64,000 nt of DNA, from assembly GCF_003719305.1 (NCBI RefSeq), contig NZ_RARC01000028.1, forward strand, positions 28,711 through 92,710, written 5' to 3'. A program made the position numbers and the translations under genes. The notes beneath the pieces were generated by a model. It did not search any database, was not told the origin of the DNA, and saw only the letters and a list, made by a program, of their open reading frames with translations. This document shows, piece by piece, positions 28,703 through 37,884 of the stretch; the first letter of the stretch is position 1; the number at the start of each line of letters is the position of its first letter. The stretch comes from Mycolicibacterium stellerae. GTDB taxonomy: Bacteria; Actinomycetota; Actinomycetes; Mycobacteriales; Mycobacteriaceae.

Positions 28703-28842
28703 CGCAATCTCCGTCCGTCGCGGCCTCTAGACAGAATGCTGAGGAACACCACGTTCGACGCGAGTAGTCGATTACTCGTCTTCAGTAATTGCCGCGGACT
28801 GACCTAAACGGTATTCCTCCTGCGGCTTAAGCAAGCGCTGGC

Positions 28843-30123
28843 CTACTCCTGCCGCAGCCGCGACTCGAGGAAGGTCTCCAGCGACTCCCACTGCTCGACG
28901 GCCTTGGCGTACGGCGGGCTCGGCTTGCTGACCGTCCCAGGATCCACCACGTGGGCGACCAGACGGCCAAGCGGCATGTCGGCGTCCAGCGTCTCCTCGA
29001 CGATGTCGTCCTCGGCGTAATCGCCCACGTCGCGAAGCAACTCGACGGCCAGTTCCAGTTGGTCGCGGTCAATGGACTCGGGGCCGTCGGCGATGTCGTC
29101 GGCCAGGCCGCTCGTCACGTAGACGTTCTCGTCGGTGACATCGACGCGAAGCGAGCCGTCGGTGGCGGCGGTCTTGATGTCCTCGTAGGTCGCCAGATCG
29201 GACAGGTCGTGGTCGTGCTCGTCGGCCAGGTAGCGCGCCAGCGAGCGCTCCGATCCGAAGACGCTGACCCGGCCGTTTCGGCCCAGGAACACCGGTGCGT
29301 CGTCGAGGTAGCACCGCAGCGTGTAATAGGTGCCGCCGCGGGTGATCATCTGAACCGGGTCGATGCCGACCTTGAGCCAGAAGTCCTCGTCCGCGCCGAG
29401 CACGAGGCCACCGGTGGAGGCGGGGGCTACCTGGTCACCCAACGCCTCGTCGGCGTCGGCGTCCTCGCTATCGAGGTCATCGGCCTCGATAGCGGCGGCT
29501 TCCTCGATCTCTTCTGGCTCGGGCTTGGGCGCCTCGAGTTCGGCCGCCGCCTTCTCCGATGCCGCCTTGTCGACGTCCGGGATGGTGATGACCTCGTCGA
29601 TGGCGTCGACGACGTTGTCCCAACTTCGTCCGACGACGGTCGCGATGTCGCCCCAGCGCTTGCGGCCGCTCCTGCCGGTGAAGCTGTCCATGCCCGCGCC
29701 GAGCGAGCCGAGGATGGGGTTGCCGTTGAAGAATTTCGTGACCGCGGGTAGTTCGCAGACCGAGCCGACCGACGACACGATCGCCAGCGTCCGGTGCAGC
29801 GTCGCCACGGATTCCTCGGTCGGTTTCTCCGCGAGCAGCTCCTGCGCGCCGATCAGGTCGTACTGGCGTTCTTCCGGTGGATCGAATCGATGCGCGTTCG
29901 CCTCGGTCAGACCCTCCCATGCCGGGTGGTCGGCGAGGTCGTTGTCGCTATTGGTCCTGATGAAGGCGACCAGGTCGGCCACGGACTCGAAGCCGTAGAG
30001 GTCCTCGTCCTTGCCGAGCAGCGCCTCCCACTCGTCGCCGGAATCCCGCCAGCGTGGAGCCCAGAGTGTGTACAGGTCGCCCTTGGTCAATCCGAGCCTG
30101 ATCGGCACGATGTCAGCAGCCAC
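28843..30123 (-). CDS. Conserved mycobacterial protein (Rv3311-like), unknown function
   Basis: 426-residue acidic protein. The start IVPIRLGLTKGDLYTLWAPRWRDSGDEWEALLGKD (within the first 40 residues) is the block I recall from Rv3311. A central acidic, Glu/Asp/Ala-rich linker lies around residues 200-240. A second globular part (DEDFWLKVGIDPVQM, YYTLRCYLDDAPVFLGRNGRVSVF) looks like a repeat of the N-terminal unit. The GTG at 30123 is chosen because the longer frame adds a Pro/Arg-rich non-conserved tail. Database labels such as 'primosomal protein' for this family have no visible basis. Confidence 0.78.
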   Translation of the reverse strand: MAADIVPIRLGLTKGDLYTLWAPRWRDSGDEWEALLGKDEDLYGFESVADLVAFIRTNSDNDLADHPAWEGLTEANAHRFDPPEERQYDLIGAQELLAEKPTEESVATLHRTLAIVSSVGSVCELPAVTKFFNGNPILGSLGAGMDSFTGRSGRKRWGDIATVVGRSWDNVVDAIDEVITIPDVDKAASEKAAAELEAPKPEPEEIEEAAAIEADDLDSEDADADEALGDQVAPASTGGLVLGADEDFWLKVGIDPVQMITRGGTYYTLRCYLDDAPVFLGRNGRVSVFGSERSLARYLADEHDHDLSDLATYEDIKTAATDGSLRVDVTDENVYVTSGLADDIADGPESIDRDQLELAVELLRDVGDYAEDDIVEETLDADMPLGRLVAHVVDPGTVSKPSPPYAKAVEQWESLETFLESRLRQE

Positions 30124-30183
30124 GCGTGTCAGCCTAATGGGAGTCGATACCGACGGACCCGGCCGGACCAGGTGTACCGACAA

Positions 30184-32073
30184 CTAGGTCAGGATGGCGG
30201 ATCCGACGACCTTGACGGTGATTGTTCCCGTTATCTGCGAATCACCCTGCTGCACTGTGTAGGTGATGGTGTCGACGCCGCCACTCGCCGCGGTGACGGT
30301 GAAGACGGCCTGGTCGGAGATGGTGGGGTAGACGTAAGTGGCGTGGTCGGTTCCGACTGCGGTCAGCTCAATGGGAGGGAACAACTCGATGGTGTTCTCG
30401 CCGTCAGTGAACCTCACCGCTGTGAGCGTGGGGGTAACGCCGTCGGGCAGGGTCACGAGCCTGTACAAGTCGACGTTGACCGATTGGCCCGCCTCGAGGT
30501 CATAGGTGACGTCGGTCGCGGCGCCCGCATCGATGGTGATGGTGCCGGTCCGCTCGACGGTTCCGTCGGTCACCACATAGGTGATGGTGTCGACGCCACG
30601 ATTGTGCGGCGTGTAGGTGAACACCGCGAGGTTTGTGCCATCGGGCACGTAGAGATCCCCGTTCGTCGTCCTCACGACGATGTCACCGGGGTCCGGCTGC
30701 CCTGGGACGTAGTCGATGGTGTACGACCCTTGATCCGGCGTCGCGTTCACCGTGATCGACAGGATCGTCAGCGGATCCCCGTCCGGGTCGGACACGAACT
30801 CCGACAGGTCGATGTCGACCGCCTCGTCGACGGTGGCGTCGAGGGTGGCATCGCCTGCCGTCGGTGCGGTGTTGACGACGGTGACGGACACGGTGACGGT
30901 GGTGGTGTGCCCCCTGTCGGGATGTAGGAACCCCGACAGGCCGTGCACGTGGAAACCTGCGGTGGCATCGCTGACCGTCACGGTGAATTCGTCTTGGGTA
31001 CCGACCTGGGTTCCCGCGTCCGGGGTATAGGTGAATTCGCCTGTGACTGCGTCGATCACCACCGTTCCCGACTGGGGGCCGCCGGGCTGGCCGCGCTCGG
31101 GTACGGAGTACGTCACGTCATCGTCGTCGACAACGCTGATGACGTCGAGGGTGGTGGGAGTTCGCGATTGCACGGTGACGGCCACGTCGTTTGCAACGGG
31201 TGTGCGATTGAAGTACGTGTGCTCGATCTCGCGACGGATCCAACCCAGCACGGCAAGCAGCACCGGGGGCCGTGCAGGCGCTGCAGGACGAGGAGTCAGG
31301 AAGGGTGACAGCGCGGCGGTGAGCACAGTGGTGGCGCGATCCAACACCGTGGCCGAACGCGGCACCGCCTGTGCCTGGTCGGTGAACTGTGTGCCCGGCG
31401 CACTGGTCTGGATCACGTCGGGATCGTCGCGGTGGATTGCGACCCGGCGAAGGTCCGCAGTCGGATCGGTCGGTCGCGAATGCTCCTGCCTGCCGTGGTC
31501 GTTTGCATGGAAAACCGGGGCGGTCGTCGTCCCGGTGTAACGGGGTTCGTTGAATGTCGGCGCGAAGGTGCGGACCGGCACACGCACGCGTGTCGAATGT
31601 GGTTGATTGGTGGCGCCTTCCGACGGACTCGTCGACCGCTTCGCCTCGGATTGGGAGAGGTCGGTTGCAGTGCGGTCCGGCTTGTCGTCCTGCGACTCCG
31701 CTACCGTCCGCCAACGCGGAGTGTCCCTGCGCTGCCACCTGTCTGAAAGCAGCGCGCCCCCCGAGCTTCTGAACCTCATCTGGGGAACCGTCGCGGGCCC
31801 AGAGGCCACCGCCGGTGCCGAATTGTCCGAGCCGTCGTCGGGCTGCGTCGTCGGCGGATCGACGGACTCATCGAGGCCGGTGTCGGTGTCGGGGTCCGAG
31901 CCCGCATCGGTGGTCGTGTTCGTGGTGGGGTCGGTGTCCTCGGCGTGCGCCACGCCGATTCCCTGACCGGTGGCGATCGCCACCCCCACCCCGAGCGCTG
32001 CCGCAAGTGCGCCGATTCGACCAATGTAGGTCGCGTGGCTCTGCCGGGCGTTGCGGTTCTCTTTGTCGACCAT
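30184..32073 (-). CDS. Secreted Ig-like/cadherin-like repeat protein
   Basis: 629-residue exported protein. The signal peptide is about residues 1-44 (hydrophobic GALAAALGVGVAIATG, ending AHAEDTD). A Thr/Asp/Pro-rich, low-complexity region follows to about residue 290, then beta-rich tandem domains with VANDVAV...VDAVTGEFTYTPD, NTAPTAGDATL...DPDGDPLTILS and GVDTITYVVTDGT: the Big_9/VCBS/cadherin-like pattern of adhesins. No LPxTG or transmembrane tail is seen. The ATG at 32073 has an AGGTG site seven bases upstream and is preferred over the ATG at 32094. A surface or matrix role is inferred. Confidence 0.75.
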   Translation of the reverse strand: MVDKENRNARQSHATYIGRIGALAAALGVGVAIATGQGIGVAHAEDTDPTTNTTTDAGSDPDTDTGLDESVDPPTTQPDDGSDNSAPAVASGPATVPQMRFRSSGGALLSDRWQRRDTPRWRTVAESQDDKPDRTATDLSQSEAKRSTSPSEGATNQPHSTRVRVPVRTFAPTFNEPRYTGTTTAPVFHANDHGRQEHSRPTDPTADLRRVAIHRDDPDVIQTSAPGTQFTDQAQAVPRSATVLDRATTVLTAALSPFLTPRPAAPARPPVLLAVLGWIRREIEHTYFNRTPVANDVAVTVQSRTPTTLDVISVVDDDDVTYSVPERGQPGGPQSGTVVIDAVTGEFTYTPDAGTQVGTQDEFTVTVSDATAGFHVHGLSGFLHPDRGHTTTVTVSVTVVNTAPTAGDATLDATVDEAVDIDLSEFVSDPDGDPLTILSITVNATPDQGSYTIDYVPGQPDPGDIVVRTTNGDLYVPDGTNLAVFTYTPHNRGVDTITYVVTDGTVERTGTITIDAGAATDVTYDLEAGQSVNVDLYRLVTLPDGVTPTLTAVRFTDGENTIELFPPIELTAVGTDHATYVYPTISDQAVFTVTAASGGVDTITYTVQQGDSQITGTITVKVVGSAILT

Positions 32074-32333
32074 GGCGGCACCTCGTGTGTCCATCGCGCG
32101 CGATCAGGCAGCTAAAATTTACGTCACCGACAAAACGAATTGAATCGATTTGCGGAAACTGGGTTAGCCCGGCGCGAGAGAACGACGCAAGCTGCGTAGT
32201 TACGGCAAATATGGCGATTTGATCTTGATTGACGGACCTTGCCGTTCAGTGCTGCATTGAGCGGGCAGGGCAACTCAGGTTCTGTTTGCTGCGGCTAACC
32301 CGGGCAACTATCTGTGTGCGCCCGCGGCTCGCG

Positions 32334-33836
32334 TCACTTCTTGTCTTTGTCATCCGGCAGCGGCCGGTTCGCGACGACTGGGAACGAACCCGTGAATCCC
32401 TCGCGCTCCTGCGCAACGGCCAGCACGCGACCGCGCACGGCGAACCAGCCGATCACCAGCGCCGGAATGATCACGACCAGAGACGCCACCGTCCATGTGC
32501 CGATCGGAGGATCGAAGGCCATCAGCACGAGCACCGCCAACAGGAACGCCAACGTCAGGTATCCGGTGTAGGGGCTGCCCCACAGCCGGAACGACGGACG
32601 CTCGAGGATGCCCTTCTTCGACCACCGGTAGAGCTGGATCTGGCAGATGACGATGGTGCCCCATGACGCGATGATGCCGAGCGCGGCCATGTTCAAGACG
32701 ATCTCGAAGGCCTCCGAGGGCACGATGCCGTTGAGCAGCACTCCGAACAGCCCGATCAGCGCGGTCAGGCAGATGCCGCCGTAGGGCACGCCACGGCTGG
32801 ACATCAACGACGTGAACTTGGGCGCGCTGCCGTTCATCGCCATCGAGCGCAGGATCCGGCCGGTCGAGTAGAGGCCGGCGTTGAGGCTGGAGAACGCCGC
32901 CGTCAGCACGACGATGTTCATGATGGTGCCCGCGCCTTCGACGCCGATCTTGGAGAAGAAGGTGACAAACGGGCTCTCGCCCGACTTGTAGGTGGTGTAG
33001 GGGAGCAGAAGCCCGAGCAGGAAGACCGAGCCCACATAGAAGAGGGCGATGCGCGCGATGACCGAGTTGATTGCGCGCGGCATGATCTTCGCCGGGTTCG
33101 CGGTCTCACCGGCCGCCGTGCCGACGAGTTCGACGGCGGCATAGGCGAATACGACGCCGGAGGTCACGATGACCAGCGGGAAGAGGCCGGTCGGCAGCAA
33201 TCCGCCGTTGTCGATGATCACGCTGAAGCCCGTCGACTGGTCCTCGATCTTGTAGCGGCCCGCCAGGAAAATTGTGCCTGCGACGAGGAACGTCACCAGC
33301 GCGACGACCTTGATCAGCGCCGCCCAGAACTCGAGCTCACCGAACACCTTTACCGAGATCATGTTCATGCCGAGCACGAGGGCCAGCGCGATCAGCGCGA
33401 TGAGCCATTGCGGTATCGCATCGAACGCCTTCCAGAAATGGAAGTAGGTGGCGATCGCCGTCGAGTCGACGATCGCCGTCATCGCCCAGTTCAGGAAGTA
33501 CATCCAGCCTGCGACGTAGGCCGCTTTCTCGCCGAGGAACTCGCGGGCATACGAGACGAACGAGCCCGACGACGGCCGGTGCAGGACGAGTTCACCCAGC
33601 GCCCGCAAAATCAGGAACACGAAGACGCCGCAGAATGCATACACCATGAACAGGCCAGGCCCGGCGCTGTGGAGCCGTCCCCCCGCGCCGAGGAACAACC
33701 CCGTCCCGATGGCGCCCCCGATGGCGATCATCTGAAGCTGTCGCGGTTTGAGGCCCTTGTGATAGCCCTCGTCTTCGGAGGTGAACGCGGAGTTGTCGTA
33801 CTCCGCCTGCTTGTCCTGTGCGGGTTCTGCGGTCAT
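32334..33836 (-). CDS. ansP: L-asparagine permease-like APC transporter
   Basis: 500-residue transporter with about twelve helices. The N-terminus YHKGLKPRQLQMIAIGGAIGTGLFLGAGG and the stretch RALGELVLHRPSSGSFVSYAREF match AnsP1 of H37Rv closely from memory; SGVVFAYAAVELVGTAAGE is the amino acid binding region typical of the group. The ATG at 33836 overlaps the stop of the upstream small membrane gene as ATGA. Substrate is probably asparagine; related permeases also carry other amino acids. Confidence 0.82.
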   Translation of the reverse strand: MTAEPAQDKQAEYDNSAFTSEDEGYHKGLKPRQLQMIAIGGAIGTGLFLGAGGRLHSAGPGLFMVYAFCGVFVFLILRALGELVLHRPSSGSFVSYAREFLGEKAAYVAGWMYFLNWAMTAIVDSTAIATYFHFWKAFDAIPQWLIALIALALVLGMNMISVKVFGELEFWAALIKVVALVTFLVAGTIFLAGRYKIEDQSTGFSVIIDNGGLLPTGLFPLVIVTSGVVFAYAAVELVGTAAGETANPAKIMPRAINSVIARIALFYVGSVFLLGLLLPYTTYKSGESPFVTFFSKIGVEGAGTIMNIVVLTAAFSSLNAGLYSTGRILRSMAMNGSAPKFTSLMSSRGVPYGGICLTALIGLFGVLLNGIVPSEAFEIVLNMAALGIIASWGTIVICQIQLYRWSKKGILERPSFRLWGSPYTGYLTLAFLLAVLVLMAFDPPIGTWTVASLVVIIPALVIGWFAVRGRVLAVAQEREGFTGSFPVVANRPLPDDKDKK

Positions 33837-34075
33837 TTGCTCGCACCGTTCGTAGGTTCGGATGGCCGGACGACCGGTGGTGGCTTGGTTGTGTCGTTGA
33901 TGTCCCTGAAGGTCAACGCGAATCCGAACACCCCGAGGACAGCGGCCACGGCGTATCCGATGATCGACCACCACCCGATGTGCAGATACGCGGTCACCGC
34001 CACGATGGCCATGGCCAAAAACACCATGGACATCCCGATCAACGGGATCTTGGCGAATAGGTCGACACGTGCCAT
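33833..34075 (-). CDS. Small two-helix membrane protein coupled to ansP
   Basis: 80-residue protein (MARVDLFAKIPLIGMSM...) with two hydrophobic helices separated by HIGWW and a polar C-terminal tail. Its stop overlaps the ansP start by four bases, so translation is coupled. The ATG at 34075 has a GGTGAG site seven bases upstream; a GTG at 34084 is the alternative. I do not recognise a family; an accessory or assembly role for the permease is inferred from coupling. Confidence 0.7.
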   Translation of the reverse strand: MARVDLFAKIPLIGMSMVFLAMAIVAVTAYLHIGWWSIIGYAVAAVLGVFGFALTFRDINDTTKPPPVVRPSEPTNGASK

Positions 34076-34318
34076 GAGTCTCACCCCCGAACCGAACGTG
34101 AACTTCTGGTGAATCGAGTAGACACCCTCTCGGCCGGCTCGGCCACTCGAGCGGCGAGGACTGTCATGGACAGCCGCGTAGCCTCCTCGCTTACCTGGAC
34201 GTCAATTCTGTCGCGAGTGGCAACACGAAAACGGCAGCGAGAGTTGGCATGACGCACAGGCGCCGGGGCCGATGCCGTTCCCGATTGCCGGCGTGACTGC
34301 CGCACTGATCGCCCATCG

Positions 34319-35629
34319 CTACAGCGCCCTGGATTTGGTCTCGGGCAGTGCATAGGTGCTGAGCAAGCTGATCAGAATCAGGACGGCCATCATCAACCCG
34401 ATCGCCCAACCTCCGAATTCCGCCAACAGCGCGGCGGCTACCAGAGGCGGCATCGCACCTCCGAGAATGCCACCGAGGTTGAACGCCAAACCGGCTCCCG
34501 TGTAACGGAATCTGGTGGCGAACACCTCGGGAATGAACGACGCCATCGGCCCGTAGGAGATACCCAGAACTGCGAAAGTGGTCGCGATACCGACCGCGAA
34601 GAGCGCTCGTGACCCCGTGTCGAGCAGCGGGACGACTGCGAAGGACCAGGGCAGGGCCAGAACGAAGCCTGCCAGGATGATCGCTCGACGCCCGTACTTG
34701 TCACTCAGGTGGGCCGAGATGGCGGTCAGCAGAAGCATCGCCAAGGCACCCAGCACGCCGGCTGCGAGGATCAGGGCGCGCGGGTGCTTCAGCTGTGTAC
34801 TGGCATACCCCATGAAGTACGTGCCCGCCATGAAACTGAACGTGAAGATGCCGGTCATGGCGCCGGCGCCGAGCAGAGTCTGACGTGGCTGCTGCCGGAC
34901 CAGATCGGCGATCGGCACCCGGGCTACGGATCCGGCCGCCAACTCCCTCTTGAACACCGGTGTCTCGTCGAGGCGCAACCGGACGTAGAGCGCTACGCCG
35001 ATCAGCACTGCACTGAACAAGAACGGGATTCGCCATCCCCACTCTACGAACACGGCGCTCTTCTCGCCGACTGTCAGGTTGACCGTGAGAAACACCAAAT
35101 TGCTCAGCAGCAGGCCTGCTCCAACGCCGAGCTGGGGAAACATTCCGTAAGCGCCCCGTTTGCCGGCCGGGGCGTACTCGGCGCTGAGCAGCGCCGCGCC
35201 GGCCCACTCGCCGCCAACGGCGAAACCCTGCAACACGCGCAGGACCAGGAGCAAGAGCGGTGCGGCGATGCCGATGGAATCAGCGCTTGGCAGCAGGCCA
35301 ATACACGTCGTCGACAACCCCATGATCAGCAGCGTGGTGATAAGGGTTTTCTTGCGGCCGAGGCGATCACCGAAATGACCGAAGACGGCCGCACCCAATG
35401 GCCGTGAGAGAAACGCGACAGCGAACGTCCCGAGCGAGGCCATGGTCGCCATCGTCGGAGACATTCGGGGAAAAAAGACGGTCGGGAAAACGAGCGCGGC
35501 GGCGGTCCCATAGATGTAGAAGTCGTAGTACTCGATGGCGGTACCGACGAAGCTGGCGAACGAGATGCGCCTCATCGACGGGGGAACCGCACCAGCTGTC
35601 CCGGCGACGGTGAGCGGATCGCTTGTCAC
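34319..35629 (-). CDS. MFS transporter, metabolite:proton symporter branch
   Basis: 436-residue permease with twelve predicted helices. GTAIEYYDFYIYGTAAALVF at the N-terminus, FGHFGDRLGRKKTL in loop 2-3, RVLQGFAVGGEWAGAAL and the second-half SDKYGRRA motif are the signature of the shikimate/proline-betaine/alpha-ketoglutarate MHS group. Substrate cannot be decided. The gene ends 244 bases before the small ansP-linked membrane gene, and I see no coding or structural feature in that gap. Confidence 0.87.
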   Translation of the reverse strand: MTSDPLTVAGTAGAVPPSMRRISFASFVGTAIEYYDFYIYGTAAALVFPTVFFPRMSPTMATMASLGTFAVAFLSRPLGAAVFGHFGDRLGRKKTLITTLLIMGLSTTCIGLLPSADSIGIAAPLLLLVLRVLQGFAVGGEWAGAALLSAEYAPAGKRGAYGMFPQLGVGAGLLLSNLVFLTVNLTVGEKSAVFVEWGWRIPFLFSAVLIGVALYVRLRLDETPVFKRELAAGSVARVPIADLVRQQPRQTLLGAGAMTGIFTFSFMAGTYFMGYASTQLKHPRALILAAGVLGALAMLLLTAISAHLSDKYGRRAIILAGFVLALPWSFAVVPLLDTGSRALFAVGIATTFAVLGISYGPMASFIPEVFATRFRYTGAGLAFNLGGILGGAMPPLVAAALLAEFGGWAIGLMMAVLILISLLSTYALPETKSRAL

Positions 35630-35638
35630 TGCGTCAGA

Positions 35639-35764
35639 TTAGGGATTGGTGGCGCGGTTGCGCAGCAGATGTGTGAGTTCGACGCGGTCGACTACGCCGA
35701 GCTTGGTGAAGATGCGGTAGAGGCCGAACCGCACTCCGGTATGCAGCAGAATCGACTCCAGGCC
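35639..35764 (-). pseudogene. C-terminal remnant of a LuxR-type regulator
   Basis: On the minus strand a 41-codon open stretch ends LYRIFTKLGVVDRVELTHLL, then RNRATNP and a stop. This matches the last helix of the LuxR/GerE DNA-binding domain (IFxKLGVxxRxEL). An in-frame TGA precedes it directly and no upstream coding sequence for the rest of the protein is seen. It is therefore a decayed fragment, lying nine bases beyond the MFS start, where it may mark a deletion. Confidence 0.6.
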
Positions 35765-35838
35765 TCATGCACCCATAAGCCGTTCGTACCCTCGCATGGG
35801 GCCGCTGGCCGCGATCATCACGTGCCGAGGTCCACGGC

Positions 35839-36915
35839 TCACGCCGTCGGTCGCCAGAACCCCTGAAAGCCTTGACCCGCGTTGGTGGTCCGGATCGGCG
35901 ACAACTGCACGGGGTCACCCGCTTCGATCATCTGCCCGTCACCGACGATCATCGCGACGTGGCCGTCCCACACCGCGAGGTCGCCCGGCCGAAGCGAGTT
36001 CTGGTTCACCGCAGCGCCGAGGTCCTGTTCCTGAGCGAGCCGCGGGAGATCAAGTCCTGCTTGGTGATACGCCCATTGCGTCAGCCCGCTGCAGTCCAGC
36101 CCGACCCCGGGTGTCGTGCCGCCCCAGACGTAGGGCACGCCGAGCTGTGTCAGCGCGTAACGGACGGCGTTGGCGGCGACGGGGTTCGGTGCGTTGGCCG
36201 TGCTGCCGTCCGGCAGTCTGACGGCAACTCCGTCTCCGACCTGCTCCGGATCCGGCAACCGAAGCGACGCGAGCTGAGCATCGGCGGGTGTGACGCCGCC
36301 GGGCGCCCCGCTCGGCATGCCGCCGAATCCCGCGGGTGCGCCGAATCCCGCGGGCATGCCGAATCCGGCTGGCGCTGTCGGCGCGCCACTCGACGCCCCC
36401 GCAGGCGCCGCAGGCGCCGTCGGTGCCGCGACCCCGGCGGTATGACCGTCGAGCTCCGCGCGCAGCTCATCGACGACCGCGATCGCGTCGTTCAGCGCGC
36501 ATCGCGCCTCCTCTCGCAGCTCCTCGGCCGTGCCAGGTTCGTCGAGCCGCGCCTCGATGGCGGCAGCGCGTTCCTCGAACCGGCTGATGATGTCCTGCAG
36601 GCGTGAGCGCGCCCATGAAACCGCATCCGTGGCGGCGGCCGTGCTGACCCGCAGGTCGTCGATCCGCGCAGCCAACTGGTCGGCGGACTCGGCCACCCGG
36701 GACATGAAATCCGCTGCGCCGTCGGCACCCGCGCCCGACCACCTCTCGGCGGCCCGGCTCCATCCGTTGCGCGCGGCAGCCGAGACGTCCGCCAACCGAT
36801 CGCGCACGCCCGCAAGCGAGGTGGCCGGATCCCCCTCGTCCGACCACCCAGGGCCGACCTGCGCGGCCACCTCGCGGATGGGTGCCGCCAACGCCGCGAT
36901 CAGTGCGCTCGGCAT
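35839..36915 (-). CDS. NlpC/P60 peptidoglycan hydrolase with ESX-type helical N-terminus
   Basis: 358-residue protein. Residues 1-160 form long amphipathic helices resembling a WXG100/ESX substrate (GWSRAAERWSGAGADGAADFMSR). Residues about 160-210 are a Pro/Gly/Ala linker with GFGAPAGFG repeats. Residues 245-358 are an NlpC/P60 endopeptidase with catalytic C275 (GLDCSGLTQWAYHQAG) and H319 (WDGHVAMIVGDG). No classical signal peptide is seen, which fits export by a type VII system together with the EspC-like gene three bases upstream. Confidence 0.85.
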   Translation of the reverse strand: MPSALIAALAAPIREVAAQVGPGWSDEGDPATSLAGVRDRLADVSAAARNGWSRAAERWSGAGADGAADFMSRVAESADQLAARIDDLRVSTAAATDAVSWARSRLQDIISRFEERAAAIEARLDEPGTAEELREEARCALNDAIAVVDELRAELDGHTAGVAAPTAPAAPAGASSGAPTAPAGFGMPAGFGAPAGFGGMPSGAPGGVTPADAQLASLRLPDPEQVGDGVAVRLPDGSTANAPNPVAANAVRYALTQLGVPYVWGGTTPGVGLDCSGLTQWAYHQAGLDLPRLAQEQDLGAAVNQNSLRPGDLAVWDGHVAMIVGDGQMIEAGDPVQLSPIRTTNAGQGFQGFWRPTA

Positions 36916-36917
36916 CG

Positions 36918-37205
36918 CTAGAGAAGGCGGCTGCCGTGTCGGTCAGCATCGGAGTACGCCTGGGCCACAACACCGGTGACCGAGTACGCCGAGCCGACAT
37001 CGTCGCTCAGGGCGGCGACCGTCCGCGCCTGCGTCGTGACCGCGTCGGAGAGGGCCGCCAGGAATCCGGTGCCGACTGGACCGAACGCGGCGGCGGCACC
37101 CGCACCAGGCAGCGACTTCAGGACAGCCGCGGCCGCGGACAACTCATCGGCGTGCGCAGAGCACTCAGTGCCAAGAGCGCAGATGGCATTTGTGTCGACG
37201 AACAT
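36918..37205 (-). CDS. EspC-like (DUF2580) small ESX-associated protein
   Basis: 95-residue helical protein starting MFVDTNAICALGTECSAHADEL, with Ala-rich helices and a YSVTGVVAQAYSDADRHG end. Length and pattern resemble the EspC family of type VII secretion substrates or chaperone partners. It ends three bases before the NlpC/P60 gene, so both are likely made and exported together. The ATG at 37205 is preferred; the longer frame would overlap the upp promoter. Confidence 0.65.
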   Translation of the reverse strand: MFVDTNAICALGTECSAHADELSAAAAVLKSLPGAGAAAAFGPVGTGFLAALSDAVTTQARTVAALSDDVGSAYSVTGVVAQAYSDADRHGSRLL

Positions 37206-37260
37206 GGCGATACGACGATCAATCGCGCCGGGCGGTTCCCTGACCGTTAGGGTCGGCTCC

Positions 37261-37884
37261 ATGGACGTGTGCGTCGTCGATCATCCGCTGGCTGCAGCGC
37301 GGCTGACCACGTTGCGCGACGAGCGCACGAACAACGCGTCGTTTCGAGACGCCCTGCGCGACCTGACCCTGATGCTGGTGTACGAGGCCACCCGCGACGC
37401 GGCCACCGAAACTATCCCGGTCCGCACGCCGCTCGCCGACACCACCGGTTCGCGCCTGGCCAAGCCGCCGCTCTTGGTGCCGGTGCTGCGCGCCGGTCTC
37501 GGCATGGTCGACCAGGCACACGCGCTGATCCCCGAGGCGCACGTCGGCTTCGTCGGCGTCGCGCGCGACGAGGAGACCCACCAGCCGACACAGTATCTGG
37601 AGTCGCTGCCCGACGATCTGAGCGGCCAGCCGGTGTTCGTGCTCGACCCGATGCTGGCGACCGGCGGCTCGATGGCGCACACCATCGGACTGCTGCAGGC
37701 CCGCAATGCCGTTGACATCACGGCGATCTGTGTCGTCGTCGCCCCGGAAGGCATCGCCGCCATCGAGAAGGTGGCACCGAACGTGAGATTGTTCACCGCA
37801 ACCATCGACGACCGTCTCAACGACATCGCCTACATCGTTCCCGGGCTCGGCGACGCGGGCGATCGACAGTTCGGGCCGCGCTAG
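37261..37884 (+). CDS. upp: Uracil phosphoribosyltransferase
   Basis: 207-residue enzyme making UMP from uracil and PRPP. PRPP motif VFVLDPMLATGGSMAHTI (about residues 125-142) and the uracil-binding C-terminus YIVPGLGDAGDRQFGPR are intact. The ATG at 37261 begins MDVCVVDHPLAAARLTTLRDERT, matching the family start; the longer frame to 36976 is antisense to the EspC-like gene. It converges with pmmB with a four-base overlap. Confidence 0.96.
   Translation: MDVCVVDHPLAAARLTTLRDERTNNASFRDALRDLTLMLVYEATRDAATETIPVRTPLADTTGSRLAKPPLLVPVLRAGLGMVDQAHALIPEAHVGFVGVARDEETHQPTQYLESLPDDLSGQPVFVLDPMLATGGSMAHTIGLLQARNAVDITAICVVVAPEGIAAIEKVAPNVRLFTATIDDRLNDIAYIVPGLGDAGDRQFGPR

Noticed and set aside
34076..34318. 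Possible small gene in the gap between the MFS gene and the small membrane gene
   Set aside because: No frame with a ribosome site and plausible composition; no strong hairpin.
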